A stretch of 64,000 bases of DNA from an uncultured Emticicia sp. (GCF_937903345.1 NZ_CALCZQ010000032.1:310001-374000), one strand, 5' to 3'; counted from the first letter of the stretch, positions 8,078 to 18,034 are shown. Program-made: numbers and translations. The notes: a model not told the origin generated them from the sequence alone.

Positions 8078-11000
8078 TTATAGAGAAAATGAAACACCCA
8101 AAACAAATGATTTTGCAGTGCTATAAACATTTGAAGTTACACCACTGAAGCCCTGTTGAACTCCCATTCCACTTCTACGAGAAAACATCATTAGGTTTTC
8201 ACCACTTAAATAGATTTGTGCATTTTCTAAGTAAAGTTTTTGTGAAACTGTTTTTGGTAAATTATATGACAATGTAAGTGAACGAATATTTAGGAAACTA
8301 CCATCAATCAACCATCTATCAGATGCGGCATCGAAATCGGCAGTACGCCCAGCATCCATTCTTGGCACATCTGTGATATCACCTGATTTTTGCCATCTTT
8401 TTAAAATATCTATGTGCTTAGCGTTATTATAGCCAGCACCCATCAAACTAGCATAAGCACCATCATAGATTTTACCACCAACCTGATATACCATTAGGGC
8501 TGATAATGAAAGTCCTTTATATTTTAATGTGTTGGTAATTCCACCAGTTAATGCCGGAATTGAAGAACCATTATAGTGGAAACGTGCATTACTGATTACG
8601 TTAGTAAGTGTATCGCCAGTTTCGGTTATTCTTGAGTTTGCCGCTACGTAGTTAGTGGCACGGTATTCAGCAACACCTGTTTGTGAGTTTACACCCATAT
8701 ATTCTCTCAACCAATAATCATAAATCGAACTACCTTCTTTCAGCTTTTTAGTTCCATCAATAATTTCCTTGCTTTCATCTGGCATTTTTGTAATCTGATT
8801 TTTTATTTTAGTTGCATTCAAATTAATATTCCAAGTGAAATCTTTTGTTCTTAAAAGGTCAACACCTAATTCGATTTCTACACCTTTATTAAACATTGTT
8901 CCGATATTACGGGTTTCGGTAGTAATACCTGCCGAAAGTGGCAATGGAACATCGAAAATCAAGTTAGAAGAACGTCTATCAAAATACTCTAAAGTACCAG
9001 TGATACGGTTTTTCAAGAAACCAAATTCTAATGCTAAATCATAGGCATTGCTTGATTCCCATTCAAGATTTTTGTTTCCTAAACTTGATTGCAAAATACC
9101 TGCCTCAGAAGCGTTATTCCAACCTAAAGCATAGAGTGGCTGCCAAGCGTAGTTACTGATACCTCCATCGTTTCCAGTTTGTCCGTATGAACTTCTTAAC
9201 TTCAACATACTAACAAACGGTAGTTCTTTAATAAATGCTTCTTGGTCTAAACGCCATGCTCCACTGATAGAGTAGAATGTACCCCAACGTGTATCTTTGT
9301 AAAATTTGCTCGAACCGTCTCTACGAGCTGACATCGAAAGGAAATATTTATCGCTGAAGTCGTAGTTTAATCTTGAGAAATATCCTTCAACTCTACGGGT
9401 ATTGTATTCTGAATTTAAATTGGTAGTTGTTGTAAAGTTTACCAATTCATAGTTGCCATCTAAAATTTGTTGTGACCTGGAACCTGATAAAATGTTATCA
9501 ATAGCATTGTAATTTTCGTGGCCTACTAGAGCTTCAATATTATGTTTACCAAACGACTTGTAATAATTCAATAACTGTGATAAGTTATAGCTTGTAATGT
9601 TTTGGAACTCATGAGTAGCTCTACCCGCTGGAGCTCCATCGCCAACGATTGGGTTACCGAAAATAACATTGTTGAGATTTGTTAAGTCAATACCCAAGTT
9701 TGTTGTGAATTTGAAGTTTTTCAAAAATGAAAACTCTGCATAACCACGACCACCTATTACATTTCTACGGAAAAAATTTTGGTTTAACACCGTTTCAGCC
9801 AGTGCATGTCGACCACCATTTTGGGGACGGTTTGGAAGTCCTAATGAGCTTAAATTTCCAAAATCGTATTTTTTAGTGCCATCTTCGTTTGTTAGGAATG
9901 TGCCAGGGTTTGCCGGGTCATATGCATATACTGGGTAGATTGGAGCCATACCTCTTGCAAAGAAAAAAGGATTTACAAAAGAAGTATTTCCATCAGCATC
10001 TGCTTGATTTGATTTTGTGATAGTTGCCGAAAGGTTTGTTCCAATTTTAAGCCAAGATTTCATTTGATTATTTACATTCAAACGTGCTGTGTAACGGTCG
10101 TAGTCTGAACGAATCAAGAAACCTTTATCTTTCAAATAAGACAAAGAAATGAAATAATCTGATTTATCCCCAGAACCTGAAAAGTTCAAGTTGATTTCGT
10201 CACGACTTCCTTGACGCATCAATGGTTTTTCCCAGTTCAAATCATCAGTCGAATAAATCATTGTCGCACTTGGATTGAGAGTGCCATCAGCTCCTACTAA
10301 TTGTGCAAACGGAACGTTGTAAACATTGTATCCTACAACTCCAGCTAAATTAGTTGAAGCGTTCGCACTTGCAGTTGAAAGTGCTATCGGATTTGCTGCT
10401 CTATAAGCAAAGCTATTTCGGTTTGCTTCCCACATTAATGGGTAATATTCGGCTGGACCAACTCTGTCATATTCAGGTAAAGCACGTGTATTTGCTCCCT
10501 TCGTGTATCTAACATTAATAGAATTCTTGCCTTTTACACCTTTTTTGGTAGTTACCATTACTACACCATTAGCAGCTCTTGCACCGTAAAGGGCAGTAGA
10601 AGCTGCATCTTTTAAAACAGTTATTGTTTCAATGTCATCGCTGTTGAGGTTGGCTATACTTGAACTATAAGGAACGCCGTCAACAACATAGAGTGGTGAG
10701 TTTGATGATGATATAGAGCCAAAGCCCCTGATTCTAATGTCTGGAGCTGTACCAGGTTGACCACTTCCAGCGGTTGCTTGTACACCAGCAGAGATGCCAG
10801 CAAGGGCTTGTCCTATGTTGGTAATTGGACGAATTCCAATTTTATCAGCTCCAATTTTAGCTGCTGAACCAGTAAATGAGGTTTTCTTGGCAGTACCAAA
10901 TGTAGTGACAACTACTTCACTAAGTGTTTCATTACTAGGAACAAGGCTAATTTTGAGAGAAGTCTGATTACCAACAGCTACCTCTTGGGTTGTGAAACCA

Positions 11001-11224
11001 ACGTAGCTAAATACTAAGCGAGCGTTGTTTGGAACACTCATACGGAAATTACCTTCGGCATCTGTATTTGTGCCTTTCGTAGTACCTTTGATGGTTACAG
11101 CTACTCCGGGCAAGGCTGAACCATCGTCACCGATTACTTTTCCTGTAACGGCTTTCTCTTGTGCTAACGCTTGAAAGGTAAGGGTAACACAAAAAATGAG
11201 AAACAATCGTAGATTTTTCTTCAT
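8078..11224 (-). CDS. SusC/RagA family TonB-linked outer-membrane transporter
   Basis: This is a 1048-residue TonB-dependent transporter that imports oligosaccharides together with the SusD protein downstream. A signal peptide ends after ALAQ. It is followed by a carboxypeptidase-regulatory-like domain (residues ~25-105; GKVIGDDGSALPGVAVTIKG). The TonB-dependent plug comes next, with the SusC signatures IRIRGFGSISSSNSPLYVVD and a LKDAASTALYGARAANGV segment. The rest is a beta-barrel ending in an aromatic-rich C-terminus (FVLGVSFSL). No N-terminal extension for anti-sigma interaction (STN domain) is present, so regulation through an ECF sigma/anti-sigma pair is not expected. A TATATTTG -7-like box lies upstream at 11265-11272 on the minus strand. 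Confidence 0.95.
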   Translation of the reverse strand: MKKNLRLFLIFCVTLTFQALAQEKAVTGKVIGDDGSALPGVAVTIKGTTKGTNTDAEGNFRMSVPNNARLVFSYVGFTTQEVAVGNQTSLKISLVPSNETLSEVVVTTFGTAKKTSFTGSAAKIGADKIGIRPITNIGQALAGISAGVQATAGSGQPGTAPDIRIRGFGSISSSNSPLYVVDGVPYSSSIANLNSDDIETITVLKDAASTALYGARAANGVVMVTTKKGVKGKNSINVRYTKGANTRALPEYDRVGPAEYYPLMWEANRNSFAYRAANPIALSTASANASTNLAGVVGYNVYNVPFAQLVGADGTLNPSATMIYSTDDLNWEKPLMRQGSRDEINLNFSGSGDKSDYFISLSYLKDKGFLIRSDYDRYTARLNVNNQMKSWLKIGTNLSATITKSNQADADGNTSFVNPFFFARGMAPIYPVYAYDPANPGTFLTNEDGTKKYDFGNLSSLGLPNRPQNGGRHALAETVLNQNFFRRNVIGGRGYAEFSFLKNFKFTTNLGIDLTNLNNVIFGNPIVGDGAPAGRATHEFQNITSYNLSQLLNYYKSFGKHNIEALVGHENYNAIDNILSGSRSQQILDGNYELVNFTTTTNLNSEYNTRRVEGYFSRLNYDFSDKYFLSMSARRDGSSKFYKDTRWGTFYSISGAWRLDQEAFIKELPFVSMLKLRSSYGQTGNDGGISNYAWQPLYALGWNNASEAGILQSSLGNKNLEWESSNAYDLALEFGFLKNRITGTLEYFDRRSSNLIFDVPLPLSAGITTETRNIGTMFNKGVEIELGVDLLRTKDFTWNINLNATKIKNQITKMPDESKEIIDGTKKLKEGSSIYDYWLREYMGVNSQTGVAEYRATNYVAANSRITETGDTLTNVISNARFHYNGSSIPALTGGITNTLKYKGLSLSALMVYQVGGKIYDGAYASLMGAGYNNAKHIDILKRWQKSGDITDVPRMDAGRTADFDAASDRWLIDGSFLNIRSLTLSYNLPKTVSQKLYLENAQIYLSGENLMMFSRRSGMGVQQGFSGVTSNVYSTAKSFVLGVSFSL

Positions 11225-11465
11225 AAAGTTTTAGTTTGTGATAGTAATAAAAAAATATAAGTTACAAATATAGTTGAAAAAAATATATTTTGATGTTACA
11301 ATAGTTTCAACTTCAACTAATTTCTTAAATAAACTATTATACCGAATTTATGACTTTAAAAATGACCAAAAGTTCTTTAAAACTATTAAATTCTTTTTAA
11401 GAATATTTGAAAAGGCTTGATAGTCAGGTTTTTAGTAATTGGAAGTGTCTAATAAAATCTTGATT
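11225..11465. other. AT-rich promoter region of the SusCD operon
   Basis: No gene is seen here. The stretch between the SusC start and the dapA terminator is very AT-rich. It holds a TAnnTTTG-type -7 box on the minus strand (11265-11272) about 40 bases ahead of the SusC start. A properly spaced -33 box is not obvious. No clear operator dyad was seen. Confidence 0.4.
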
Positions 11466-11516
11466 TATATACACAAAAAATCCACAAAGATTCTTTATGG
11501 ATTTTTTGTGTATATA
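11466..11516 (-). terminator. Terminator of dapA, 19-bp stem
   Basis: A perfect 19-bp inverted repeat pairs 11466-11484 with 11498-11516 around a 13-base loop. It lies 12 bases beyond the dapA stop, and the T-rich arm is on the distal side for minus-strand transcription. Confidence 0.85.
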
Positions 11517-11528
11517 TTTTTGTAAGTA

Positions 11529-12413
11529 CTATTTCCAAAAGCCTTCGGAAATCATGGCTTTTTCGAGTTTTTCTCCCAACTCGTCAGAGGCTTTTATCAA
11601 TGGCAAACGAACTTCTGAACTGCAGATGCCTTTTATTTCGCAACATTTTTTGATGCCAACAGGGTTTGATTCTACATACAATAAAGTATCAAAATCAACG
11701 AATTTTTGTTGGAGGCTTGCGGCTTTATCAAAATCTCCTTTGAGGGCTGCCCAAGTCAATTCTCCAAATTCTTTTGGGAAGGCATTGGCAATCACCGAAA
11801 TTACTCCACTAAAGCCCATACTGATCGACGTCGTCACGAGATTATCATCGCCCGAAAGTAATAAAAAGTCTTTTGGACAACGTTTAGTTAGCTCAATGGC
11901 ATTTTCAATACTACTCGCATCTTTGATACCAATGATGTTTGGGTGTTTGGCCAATTCTAATACAGTTGGTATTTGAATCTGAGTAACTGTACGCCCGGGA
12001 ACATTGTATAACAAAACAGGTACTGGCGAAGCATCTGCAATAGCCGTGAAGTGAGCAATTAAACCTGCTTGTGAAGGCTTATTGTAATAAGGACAAACTG
12101 ATAATATAGCAGAAATTCCACTCAAATCTGTACTTTTGATGGTTTCGATAACTACTTTTGTATTATTTCCTCCCAAACCATAGACAATTGGGAGATTATT
12201 TGGATTATTTTCTTTCGCAAATTTCAATAAATCTACCTTTTCCTGAGCGGATGTAGTTGAGGTTTCTCCTGTTGTACCTTGTACAACGAAGTAATCTACA
12301 CCTCCTTCGCTTGTAGTTTCGAGCAAACGACGCAAACCATTGTAATCAATTTCGTGCTTTTGGTCAAATGGTGTAATCAAAGCGACACCGACGCCCATCA
12401 ATGGATGTTCCAT
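11529..12413 (-). CDS. dapA: 4-hydroxy-tetrahydrodipicolinate synthase
   Basis: This cytoplasmic enzyme condenses pyruvate with aspartate semialdehyde, the first step of the lysine/diaminopimelate branch. Its 294 residues match the family length. Key residues are present: the GTTGE motif at 46-50, Tyr110 in CPYYNKP, Tyr136 and Arg141 in YNVPGRT, and the Schiff-base Lys164 in IGIKDAS. The Arg after YNVPG is the residue that separates true DapA from many sugar-acid aldolases of the same fold, so a biosynthetic role is favoured. Its position between SusCD and uronate genes would also suit a keto-sugar-acid aldolase, and that alternative is kept at low weight. The gene is monocistronic, with a terminator directly after it. 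Confidence 0.87.
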   Translation of the reverse strand: MEHPLMGVGVALITPFDQKHEIDYNGLRRLLETTSEGGVDYFVVQGTTGETSTTSAQEKVDLLKFAKENNPNNLPIVYGLGGNNTKVVIETIKSTDLSGISAILSVCPYYNKPSQAGLIAHFTAIADASPVPVLLYNVPGRTVTQIQIPTVLELAKHPNIIGIKDASSIENAIELTKRCPKDFLLLSGDDNLVTTSISMGFSGVISVIANAFPKEFGELTWAALKGDFDKAASLQQKFVDFDTLLYVESNPVGIKKCCEIKGICSSEVRLPLIKASDELGEKLEKAMISEGFWK

Positions 12414-12529
12414 TATATTATTGTTATTTTTTCGTGACGTAAAATTCGTTAGAATATTGTTTTAAAGAAAGATTCTTGCTTGAAAAGTTTCTGTAAAATA
12501 AGAATTAAGCTATTTTGAAAAATTGACAT

Positions 12530-12579
12530 AAAACAAGAAAAACAAGATCTTAATATTAAAATCTTGTTTTTCTTGTTTT
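12530..12579 (-). terminator. Terminator after the uxaC-transporter-NTF2 genes
   Basis: A 19-bp perfect inverted repeat (12530-12548 with 12561-12579) made of AAAACAAG/CTTGTTTT arms lies just beyond the stop of the NTF2-like gene. It ends the transcript that comes from uxaC. Confidence 0.85.
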
Positions 12580-12605
12580 GGTATAAACTATTTTTAAAAA
12601 TTAAT

Positions 12606-13037
12606 TTATAGCAATTTAGTTGATTGCCAAGTATTTACTTGCCAACCTTTTTTGCCATTTTTTGAATACACTACTGTGTATCGTAAATTGACGTTATTGG
12701 GTTTGCCATCAATTGGTCCCAATTCAATCAAGGCTCGGCCATTTACTACGGCAATTTTACCGTATTCTCTCACGCTAATTTCTTGTAAATCAATACTTTT
12801 ATAAACACTTTTACCTTCTTTGATTGAAGCAATGTAAGAAACCTTGTTATCAACTTTTGCATTTGAATGGGTATAAACTAAGTCATCGGCAAAGATTTTT
12901 TCAAGAAAATCAAAATCTTTTGATACTTGTGCCGCAAAGCGTTTTCTTTCAAGCGATTCAATATCGGTTTTGGTATTTTGTGCCAAAGCCGTTTGCCCAA
13001 TTATGAGCGATAATAATAAGATTATAATATTTTTCAT
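12606..13037 (-). CDS. Secreted NTF2-like (DUF4440) protein
   Basis: This is a 143-residue protein with an N-terminal signal peptide (MKNIIILLLSLIIGQTALAQ) followed by one NTF2-like/DUF4440 domain. The helix ERKRFAAQVSKDFDFLEKIF and the strand ADDLVYTHSNAKVDNK are typical of the fold, as is the closing WQVNTWQSTKL segment. ATG 13037 was chosen over the upstream 13064 because it starts a clean signal peptide. The extra nine residues would also overlap the end of the transporter gene. It lies 16 bases after the ExuT-like transporter and shares its operon. The function is unknown. Such cone-fold proteins bind or isomerise small molecules, so a role with a uronic acid breakdown product is possible but not shown. 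Confidence 0.8.
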   Translation of the reverse strand: MKNIIILLLSLIIGQTALAQNTKTDIESLERKRFAAQVSKDFDFLEKIFADDLVYTHSNAKVDNKVSYIASIKEGKSVYKSIDLQEISVREYGKIAVVNGRALIELGPIDGKPNNVNLRYTVVYSKNGKKGWQVNTWQSTKLL

Positions 13038-13053
13038 CGTTTTATTTAGAGGA

Positions 13054-14346
13054 TTAAATATCAACTTTATTCATTTTTGGCACTAAAAGGTGCATAATTA
13101 ACCAGGCTAATAAATATGCACCCGCACAAATTGCAAACATGATATAATATGCCGTTTCGATTTGGTTGATGCTTCGGTAGTAAACAAACATATTTTTCTG
13201 AACTGCCCAAGTAAGCAAGATGCCGCCCAAACCACCAGCCATTCCGCCGATACCCACAACAGAGCCAGTTGCTTTTTTAGGGAACATATCTGATACAGTC
13301 GTAAAAATATTTGCACTCCAAGCTTGATGAGCCGCCGCTGCAATACCAATTACTAAAACCGCTAACCACATATTTACTTTTCCGGCCAATTGTGAGAAAA
13401 TAACAGGCAAAACAAATAATGCAAAGATAAACATTGAAGTTTTGCGAGCTTTGAAAACAGGCATATTTCGGTTGATAAACGCCAATGGCAAATAACCTCC
13501 ACCGATACTTCCAACGGTAGAAATGATATAAACCACCGCCACTGGAATCGAAATTTCGATTAATGAAAGTTTGTATTCACTTTGCAAGAAGTCAGGCAAC
13601 CAGAAAAGATAAAACCACCAAACGGGGTCGGTAAGGAATTTTCCCAAAGCAAAAGCCCAAGTTTGACGGAAGCCTAAAAGCTTAATCCAAGGCACTTTTT
13701 CTTCGTTTTTGATATTTTCCTCTTCTTCTTTATCAGAGTGAATATAATCATATTCAGCTTTTGTAAGTTTTTTCGAATCTTTTGGAGAAGTGTAATATAC
13801 TTGCCATAAAACCAACCAAATGAAACCAATCAAACCTGTAATGATAAATGCCCACTGCCAACCCCAAATTACAGCGATTGCAGGAACGGTGAGCGGTGCT
13901 ACGATTGCACCGATATTTGTTCCTGAATTGAAAATACCAGTGGCCAATGCACGTTCTTTTTTAGGAAACCATTCGGCAGTAGATTTGATGGCTGCAGGAA
14001 AGTTTCCAGCTTCTGTAAGACCCAAACCTGCACGAGCAATCATAAATCCAAATGCCGAGTTGGCTAAAGCGTGACCGATTGCCGCCAAACTCCAAAGTCC
14101 AGTTGCCCAAGCATACCCCTTTTTTGTACCGAGTTTATCAACGATACTACCCGCAATGAGCATACCGAATGAATAAAAGATTTTAAATGTAATTTCGATG
14201 TTGGCGTAGTCGCCGTCATCCCATTTTAGTTCTGTTGATAAAACAGATTTTAATAAACTAATTACTTGTCGGTCAAGGTAATTAACTGTGGTTGCAAAAA
14301 AGACCAATGCACAGATGGTCCAGCGATACTTTCCGATTTTTTCCAT
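13054..14346 (-). CDS. MFS hexuronate transporter (ExuT/ACS family)
   Basis: This is a 430-residue MFS permease of the anion:cation symporter family, whose best known members carry glucuronate and galacturonate. Start ATG 14346 gives the expected N-terminus (MEKIGKYRWTICALVFFATT) running into the first helix and the family motif NYLDRQVISLL. Further family marks are GLGLTEAGNFPAAIKSTAEW and FPKKERALATGIFNSGTNIG in the first half, and AWSANIFTTVSDMFPKKATG in the second half. Twelve helices are apparent. The gene follows uxaC by 116 bases on the same strand, which supports uptake of hexuronates across the inner membrane for isomerisation by UxaC. Confidence 0.9.
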   Translation of the reverse strand: MEKIGKYRWTICALVFFATTVNYLDRQVISLLKSVLSTELKWDDGDYANIEITFKIFYSFGMLIAGSIVDKLGTKKGYAWATGLWSLAAIGHALANSAFGFMIARAGLGLTEAGNFPAAIKSTAEWFPKKERALATGIFNSGTNIGAIVAPLTVPAIAVIWGWQWAFIITGLIGFIWLVLWQVYYTSPKDSKKLTKAEYDYIHSDKEEEENIKNEEKVPWIKLLGFRQTWAFALGKFLTDPVWWFYLFWLPDFLQSEYKLSLIEISIPVAVVYIISTVGSIGGGYLPLAFINRNMPVFKARKTSMFIFALFVLPVIFSQLAGKVNMWLAVLVIGIAAAAHQAWSANIFTTVSDMFPKKATGSVVGIGGMAGGLGGILLTWAVQKNMFVYYRSINQIETAYYIMFAICAGAYLLAWLIMHLLVPKMNKVDI

Positions 14347-14462
14347 ATTTTTTTTAGGGTTGAATAAATTAATGAGTGAATGAGTGAAGCGGAACACCGG
14401 CCGTTTTGAATCAGTAAATATCAATTCAAAGGATATAAAATCACTTTTTTCACAACATCATG

Positions 14463-15863
14463 CTAAAATCCAAAATAATCTTTGGCGTTATTATAGCAAA
14501 TATTTTGTACGATTTGACCAGTCCATTTAATATCGTTCGGGATTTCACCATTTTCAATGTCATTTCCAAGAATGTTACACAAAATTCGACGGAAATATTC
14601 ATGACGTGGGAACGATAAGAAACTTCTTGAGTCGGTCAACATTCCTATGAAACGGCTCAACAAGCCCATGTTTGAAAGAGCGTTGATTTGTTTTTCCATG
14701 CCATCTTTTTGGTCGAGAAACCACCAACCTGAGCCAAATTGTACTTTTCCTGCAATCGAACCATCGTTGAAATTACCAATCATGGTAGCAATGATTTCGT
14801 TATCAGCTGGATTTAGGTTATAAATGATGGTTTTTGCTAATTGGTCGTGCTCATCAAGTCGTCCTAAAAACTTAGAAAGTGAAATTGCCTGCGAATAATC
14901 ACCGATTGAATCCCAACCTGTATCTGGCCCCAGAACTCGCAATGCACGGATATTATTATTACGTAAAGCTCCCAAGTGAAATTGCTGTGTCCAGCCCAAT
15001 TCGTGGTACATTACGCCCAAAGCATGAAGAATGGCCGATTTGAATATCAAGGCTTCTTCGGAGTTAAGTATTTTGCCTGAAATTGCTTTTTGGAAAGCAG
15101 CATTGGCTTGCTCCGGCGTGAAATCGGCGGCGTAAATTTGCTCTAAACCGTGGTCGCAGAGTTGGCAACCATTGCTTGCAAAGAAATCAGCCCTGCTACG
15201 AAGAGCTTTCAATAAATCTTCGTAAGTAATGATTTCAAAGTTGACGATTGTAGCCAATTTTTGTATGTAAGTAACAAAATTAGGATTTTCAATCAAGATA
15301 AATTTATCAGGACGAAACGCTGGCAACATCTTAGTTTTTGCCGTAGTATCTTTATGGTACGCTTGGTGATATTCGAGGCTATCTAGAGGGTCGTCAGTTG
15401 TACACACCACCTCAACATTCATTTTACCCAATAGATTTCTTACCGAATAATCAGGTGTTTGGATTTTAGCAGTACAGTCATCATAAATTCTTCTTGAGCT
15501 CTCTGCATTTAGTACTTCATGAATACCAAAATATCGTTGTAGCTCTAAGTGTGTCCAATGATAAAGTGGATTTCTGAGCGTGTATGGCACAGTTTCTGCC
15601 CATTTCTCAAACTTTTCGTAATCTGTGGCGTTGCCTGTGCAAAATTTTTCATTGATACCGTTTGCACGCATTCCTCGCCATTTATAGTGGTCGCCGTATA
15701 GCCAAACTTGTGTGATGTTTTCAAAAACCTTATCGCCTAAAATTTGGTCAGGCGGCAGGTGATTGTGGTAATCAATAATAGGCATATCCTTCGCGTACTC
15801 GTGGTAGAGTGTGCGTGCGGTTTTTGTTTGCAACAGAAAATCTTCGTCTAAAAACTTCTTCAT
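14463..15863 (-). CDS. uxaC: Glucuronate isomerase (uronate isomerase)
   Basis: This cytoplasmic enzyme converts D-glucuronate to D-fructuronate and D-galacturonate to D-tagaturonate. Its 466 residues are the usual length. The amidohydrolase-like metal motif is seen in PIIDYHNHLPPDQI near residues 28-41. Other family segments are CTTDDPLDSLEYH (~155), FRPDKF (~182), HLGALRNNN (~295) and SRSFLSFPRHEYFRR near residue 410. It heads the short operon with the ExuT-like transporter and the NTF2-like protein. The later steps of the pathway (UxaB/UxuB, UxaA/UxuA, KdgK, KdgA) are not in this window. Confidence 0.95.
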   Translation of the reverse strand: MKKFLDEDFLLQTKTARTLYHEYAKDMPIIDYHNHLPPDQILGDKVFENITQVWLYGDHYKWRGMRANGINEKFCTGNATDYEKFEKWAETVPYTLRNPLYHWTHLELQRYFGIHEVLNAESSRRIYDDCTAKIQTPDYSVRNLLGKMNVEVVCTTDDPLDSLEYHQAYHKDTTAKTKMLPAFRPDKFILIENPNFVTYIQKLATIVNFEIITYEDLLKALRSRADFFASNGCQLCDHGLEQIYAADFTPEQANAAFQKAISGKILNSEEALIFKSAILHALGVMYHELGWTQQFHLGALRNNNIRALRVLGPDTGWDSIGDYSQAISLSKFLGRLDEHDQLAKTIIYNLNPADNEIIATMIGNFNDGSIAGKVQFGSGWWFLDQKDGMEKQINALSNMGLLSRFIGMLTDSRSFLSFPRHEYFRRILCNILGNDIENGEIPNDIKWTGQIVQNICYNNAKDYFGF

Positions 15864-16021
15864 TATTTATTTGAATATACATTATTTCATTTAGCAAAAC
15901 TATTGAGTTTATTTTATTTATTTTGCTATAATGTTTCTTTTTTTAATACTATTTTGATAAAGGTGTTTATTTGGTGTATTTTTTTCATTATATATTCTAT
16001 CAAATAGTATTATTTAGTAAA

Positions 16022-16073
16022 AAAGATTTGACAACTTAGCATTTGTCGAACTACCAAAAGTCGTCAAATCTTT
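16022..16073 (-). terminator. Probable terminator after the GH105 gene
   Basis: AAAGATTTGAC at 16022-16032 pairs perfectly with GTCAAATCTTT at 16063-16073 around a 30-base spacer. It follows the GH105 stop (16087) and separates the GH39-rhaM-GH88-GH105 run from uxaC. The long loop makes it weaker than other terminators in the window. Confidence 0.55.
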
Positions 16074-16086
16074 ATCTTAAATCTAA

Positions 16087-18000
16087 TTATTTCACTCCCA
16101 AAGCCCATTTTGCCAAATCTTTGGCGGCACTAAAGTTTTCGTAGCTGTTTGGAATTCTACGTCCGTCGGTGTATTCGTTGTATAACCATGGGTCGCCCAC
16201 GATGAACACACTTCCTTTGCCCATTTTTGCCGTTGCAATGATGTTATCGCCACCTTCACTCACAATAGCTTTGGCTGGTGCTTTAACCTTGAGGGTTACT
16301 AATTCTTTGATATAAACCAATTTTGTGTTCTTGAAAACTGGATTTCCTGCAGGAATATCTACCCGACCTTGTTCCCATTTTGTCCCTTGAACCATGTTAC
16401 GGCTTTTGTTCGTAAACTCAACGCCAAAAGCTTTTGCCAATTCATTAAAATGTGGAATCTCGCAATTAGCGGTGTCATTTGCCATCATGATGAGTGTTCC
16501 GCCAGCTTTTACCCAATCACTAATTGCCTTAATATTAGCTTTTTCTACGAGATTTGGCTTTGCGGTTTCTTTTTTAGTATCAGGGTCAACGATGATATAG
16601 ACATTTACATCTTTAAGATTTTGGGCAGTTGGAGCTGCCGAAATCGTTTTGGTTTTTGCTCCTAAATCATTAAAAATTTGTCCCCAAACCCAAAAACCTG
16701 AGTGCATTCGGTCGTCCCAAGTGTAATGGAAAGATTCTTGATTTCCATTCAAATCTTTTCTGAATTCGTTATTGAAATAATTATCGACGGCTACGGTTTT
16801 GCCTTTGCCCAAGGCATTTTCAGCAGCGATTTCCATTTCTACACTCGCAAAAATAAATGGCCCAACGCCTTTCAAATCATTCTTACGGATTGGCTCGCTT
16901 AAATAATATTCATAGCTACCATCACGATAGGGTGTTCCGCCCAAACCACCAACACTCACTGTTTTATTGAAACTGATTGTACCGTCGGCTTCTTTTTCTA
17001 CAAATTCTTTCAATATTCCTGCATAAGCTTTTTTTGCGGCCGTTAGGAAAGTAGCGGATAAATAACCTTTACGTACACCTTTGGCAAGTGTGTAAACAAA
17101 CATGGCCGAACCTGATGATTCAAAATAATTGCCTTTGCGGTTGCCTTGCGAAGTCATTTGATACCAAAGACCTGTTTTTGCATCTTGATATTTGACCAAA
17201 GCAGGAGCGAGGCGTTGCAGATATTTAATCAAATTTGCTTTTTCAGGGTGATTTTCGGGGAAATAATCAAGCACATCGACTAAAGCCATTGCGTACCAGC
17301 CAATTGCACGACTCCAAAAATGGGGTGATAGTCCTGTTTTTTTATCCGCCCATTTTTGCTCTTTACTCTCATCGTAACCATGATAAACTAAACCAGTTTT
17401 AGCATCAACTGCATGTTTCTCAATTAAAGCAAATTGTTTTGCAATATCATTGAAATGTTCTGGTTTATTGAAAATCTTGCTATATTCTGCCGCAAAAGGC
17501 TCACACATGAACAGTCCATCGAGCCACATTTGGAACGGATAACGTTTTTTGTGCCAAAAGCCACCTTCATTAGTTCTTGGTTGATTTTCGATTTGTTTCC
17601 AAAGTAAATCGGCTGCTTTTTGGTACTTTTCTTTATCTGGTTGCGATTGCTGGGCAAGCATCAATAAAGCACGGCCAGTTGGAACATTATCGAGATTGAA
17701 ATCATCATATTTATAGGTGCGAATACTTCCATCTTTCTGTACATACCGGTCTAAATCGTGGCGGATGTACTCAAAATATTTGCCATCACCTGTGTGGTAC
17801 CATACTTTTTCGAGGGCTTTGTGCATTAAACCTTGTTCGTAATCCCATGCAGCAGGTTTTCCTTCTTTCACAGCAATAGAATCTCTATTTCGGCTTATGA
17901 AAGATTCTGCCATCCAGATAGAGTATGATTGCCCCCTAAGCCCTAAAGGAGAGTTAAGAATAAGTATTGTGAGATATAAAAATAGTTTTTTAGTATTCAT
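16087..18000 (-). CDS. GH88/GH105 unsaturated-uronyl hydrolase with C-terminal GATase-like domain
   Basis: This is a 637-residue exported enzyme. A signal peptide precedes a six-hairpin alpha/alpha barrel of family GH105 (residues ~30-390), with the typical NVPTGRALLMLAQ, FQMWLDGLFMCEPF and HFWSRAIGWYAMALVDVLDY segments. GH105 enzymes remove the unsaturated galacturonyl or glucuronyl group left at the non-reducing end by polysaccharide lyases. The last ~200 residues form a separate domain with a KAISDWVKAGGTLIMMAND segment and a GKGSVFIVGDPWLYNEY segment, resembling DUF4350 or class I glutamine-amidotransferase-like folds. Such a fusion roughly doubles the usual length of about 370. The gene lies 34 bases after the second GH88 gene and is cotranscribed with it. 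Confidence 0.88.
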   Translation of the reverse strand: MNTKKLFLYLTILILNSPLGLRGQSYSIWMAESFISRNRDSIAVKEGKPAAWDYEQGLMHKALEKVWYHTGDGKYFEYIRHDLDRYVQKDGSIRTYKYDDFNLDNVPTGRALLMLAQQSQPDKEKYQKAADLLWKQIENQPRTNEGGFWHKKRYPFQMWLDGLFMCEPFAAEYSKIFNKPEHFNDIAKQFALIEKHAVDAKTGLVYHGYDESKEQKWADKKTGLSPHFWSRAIGWYAMALVDVLDYFPENHPEKANLIKYLQRLAPALVKYQDAKTGLWYQMTSQGNRKGNYFESSGSAMFVYTLAKGVRKGYLSATFLTAAKKAYAGILKEFVEKEADGTISFNKTVSVGGLGGTPYRDGSYEYYLSEPIRKNDLKGVGPFIFASVEMEIAAENALGKGKTVAVDNYFNNEFRKDLNGNQESFHYTWDDRMHSGFWVWGQIFNDLGAKTKTISAAPTAQNLKDVNVYIIVDPDTKKETAKPNLVEKANIKAISDWVKAGGTLIMMANDTANCEIPHFNELAKAFGVEFTNKSRNMVQGTKWEQGRVDIPAGNPVFKNTKLVYIKELVTLKVKAPAKAIVSEGGDNIIATAKMGKGSVFIVGDPWLYNEYTDGRRIPNSYENFSAAKDLAKWALGVK

Positions 18001-18034
18001 TTTTGATTGAATTTTGGATGCTTTTATAGAGAAA

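Noticed and set aside
11529..12413. DapA-like gene as a sugar-acid aldolase of the uronate pathway
   Set aside because: The YNVPGRT motif carries the Arg typical of true DapA and all other DapA residues are present.
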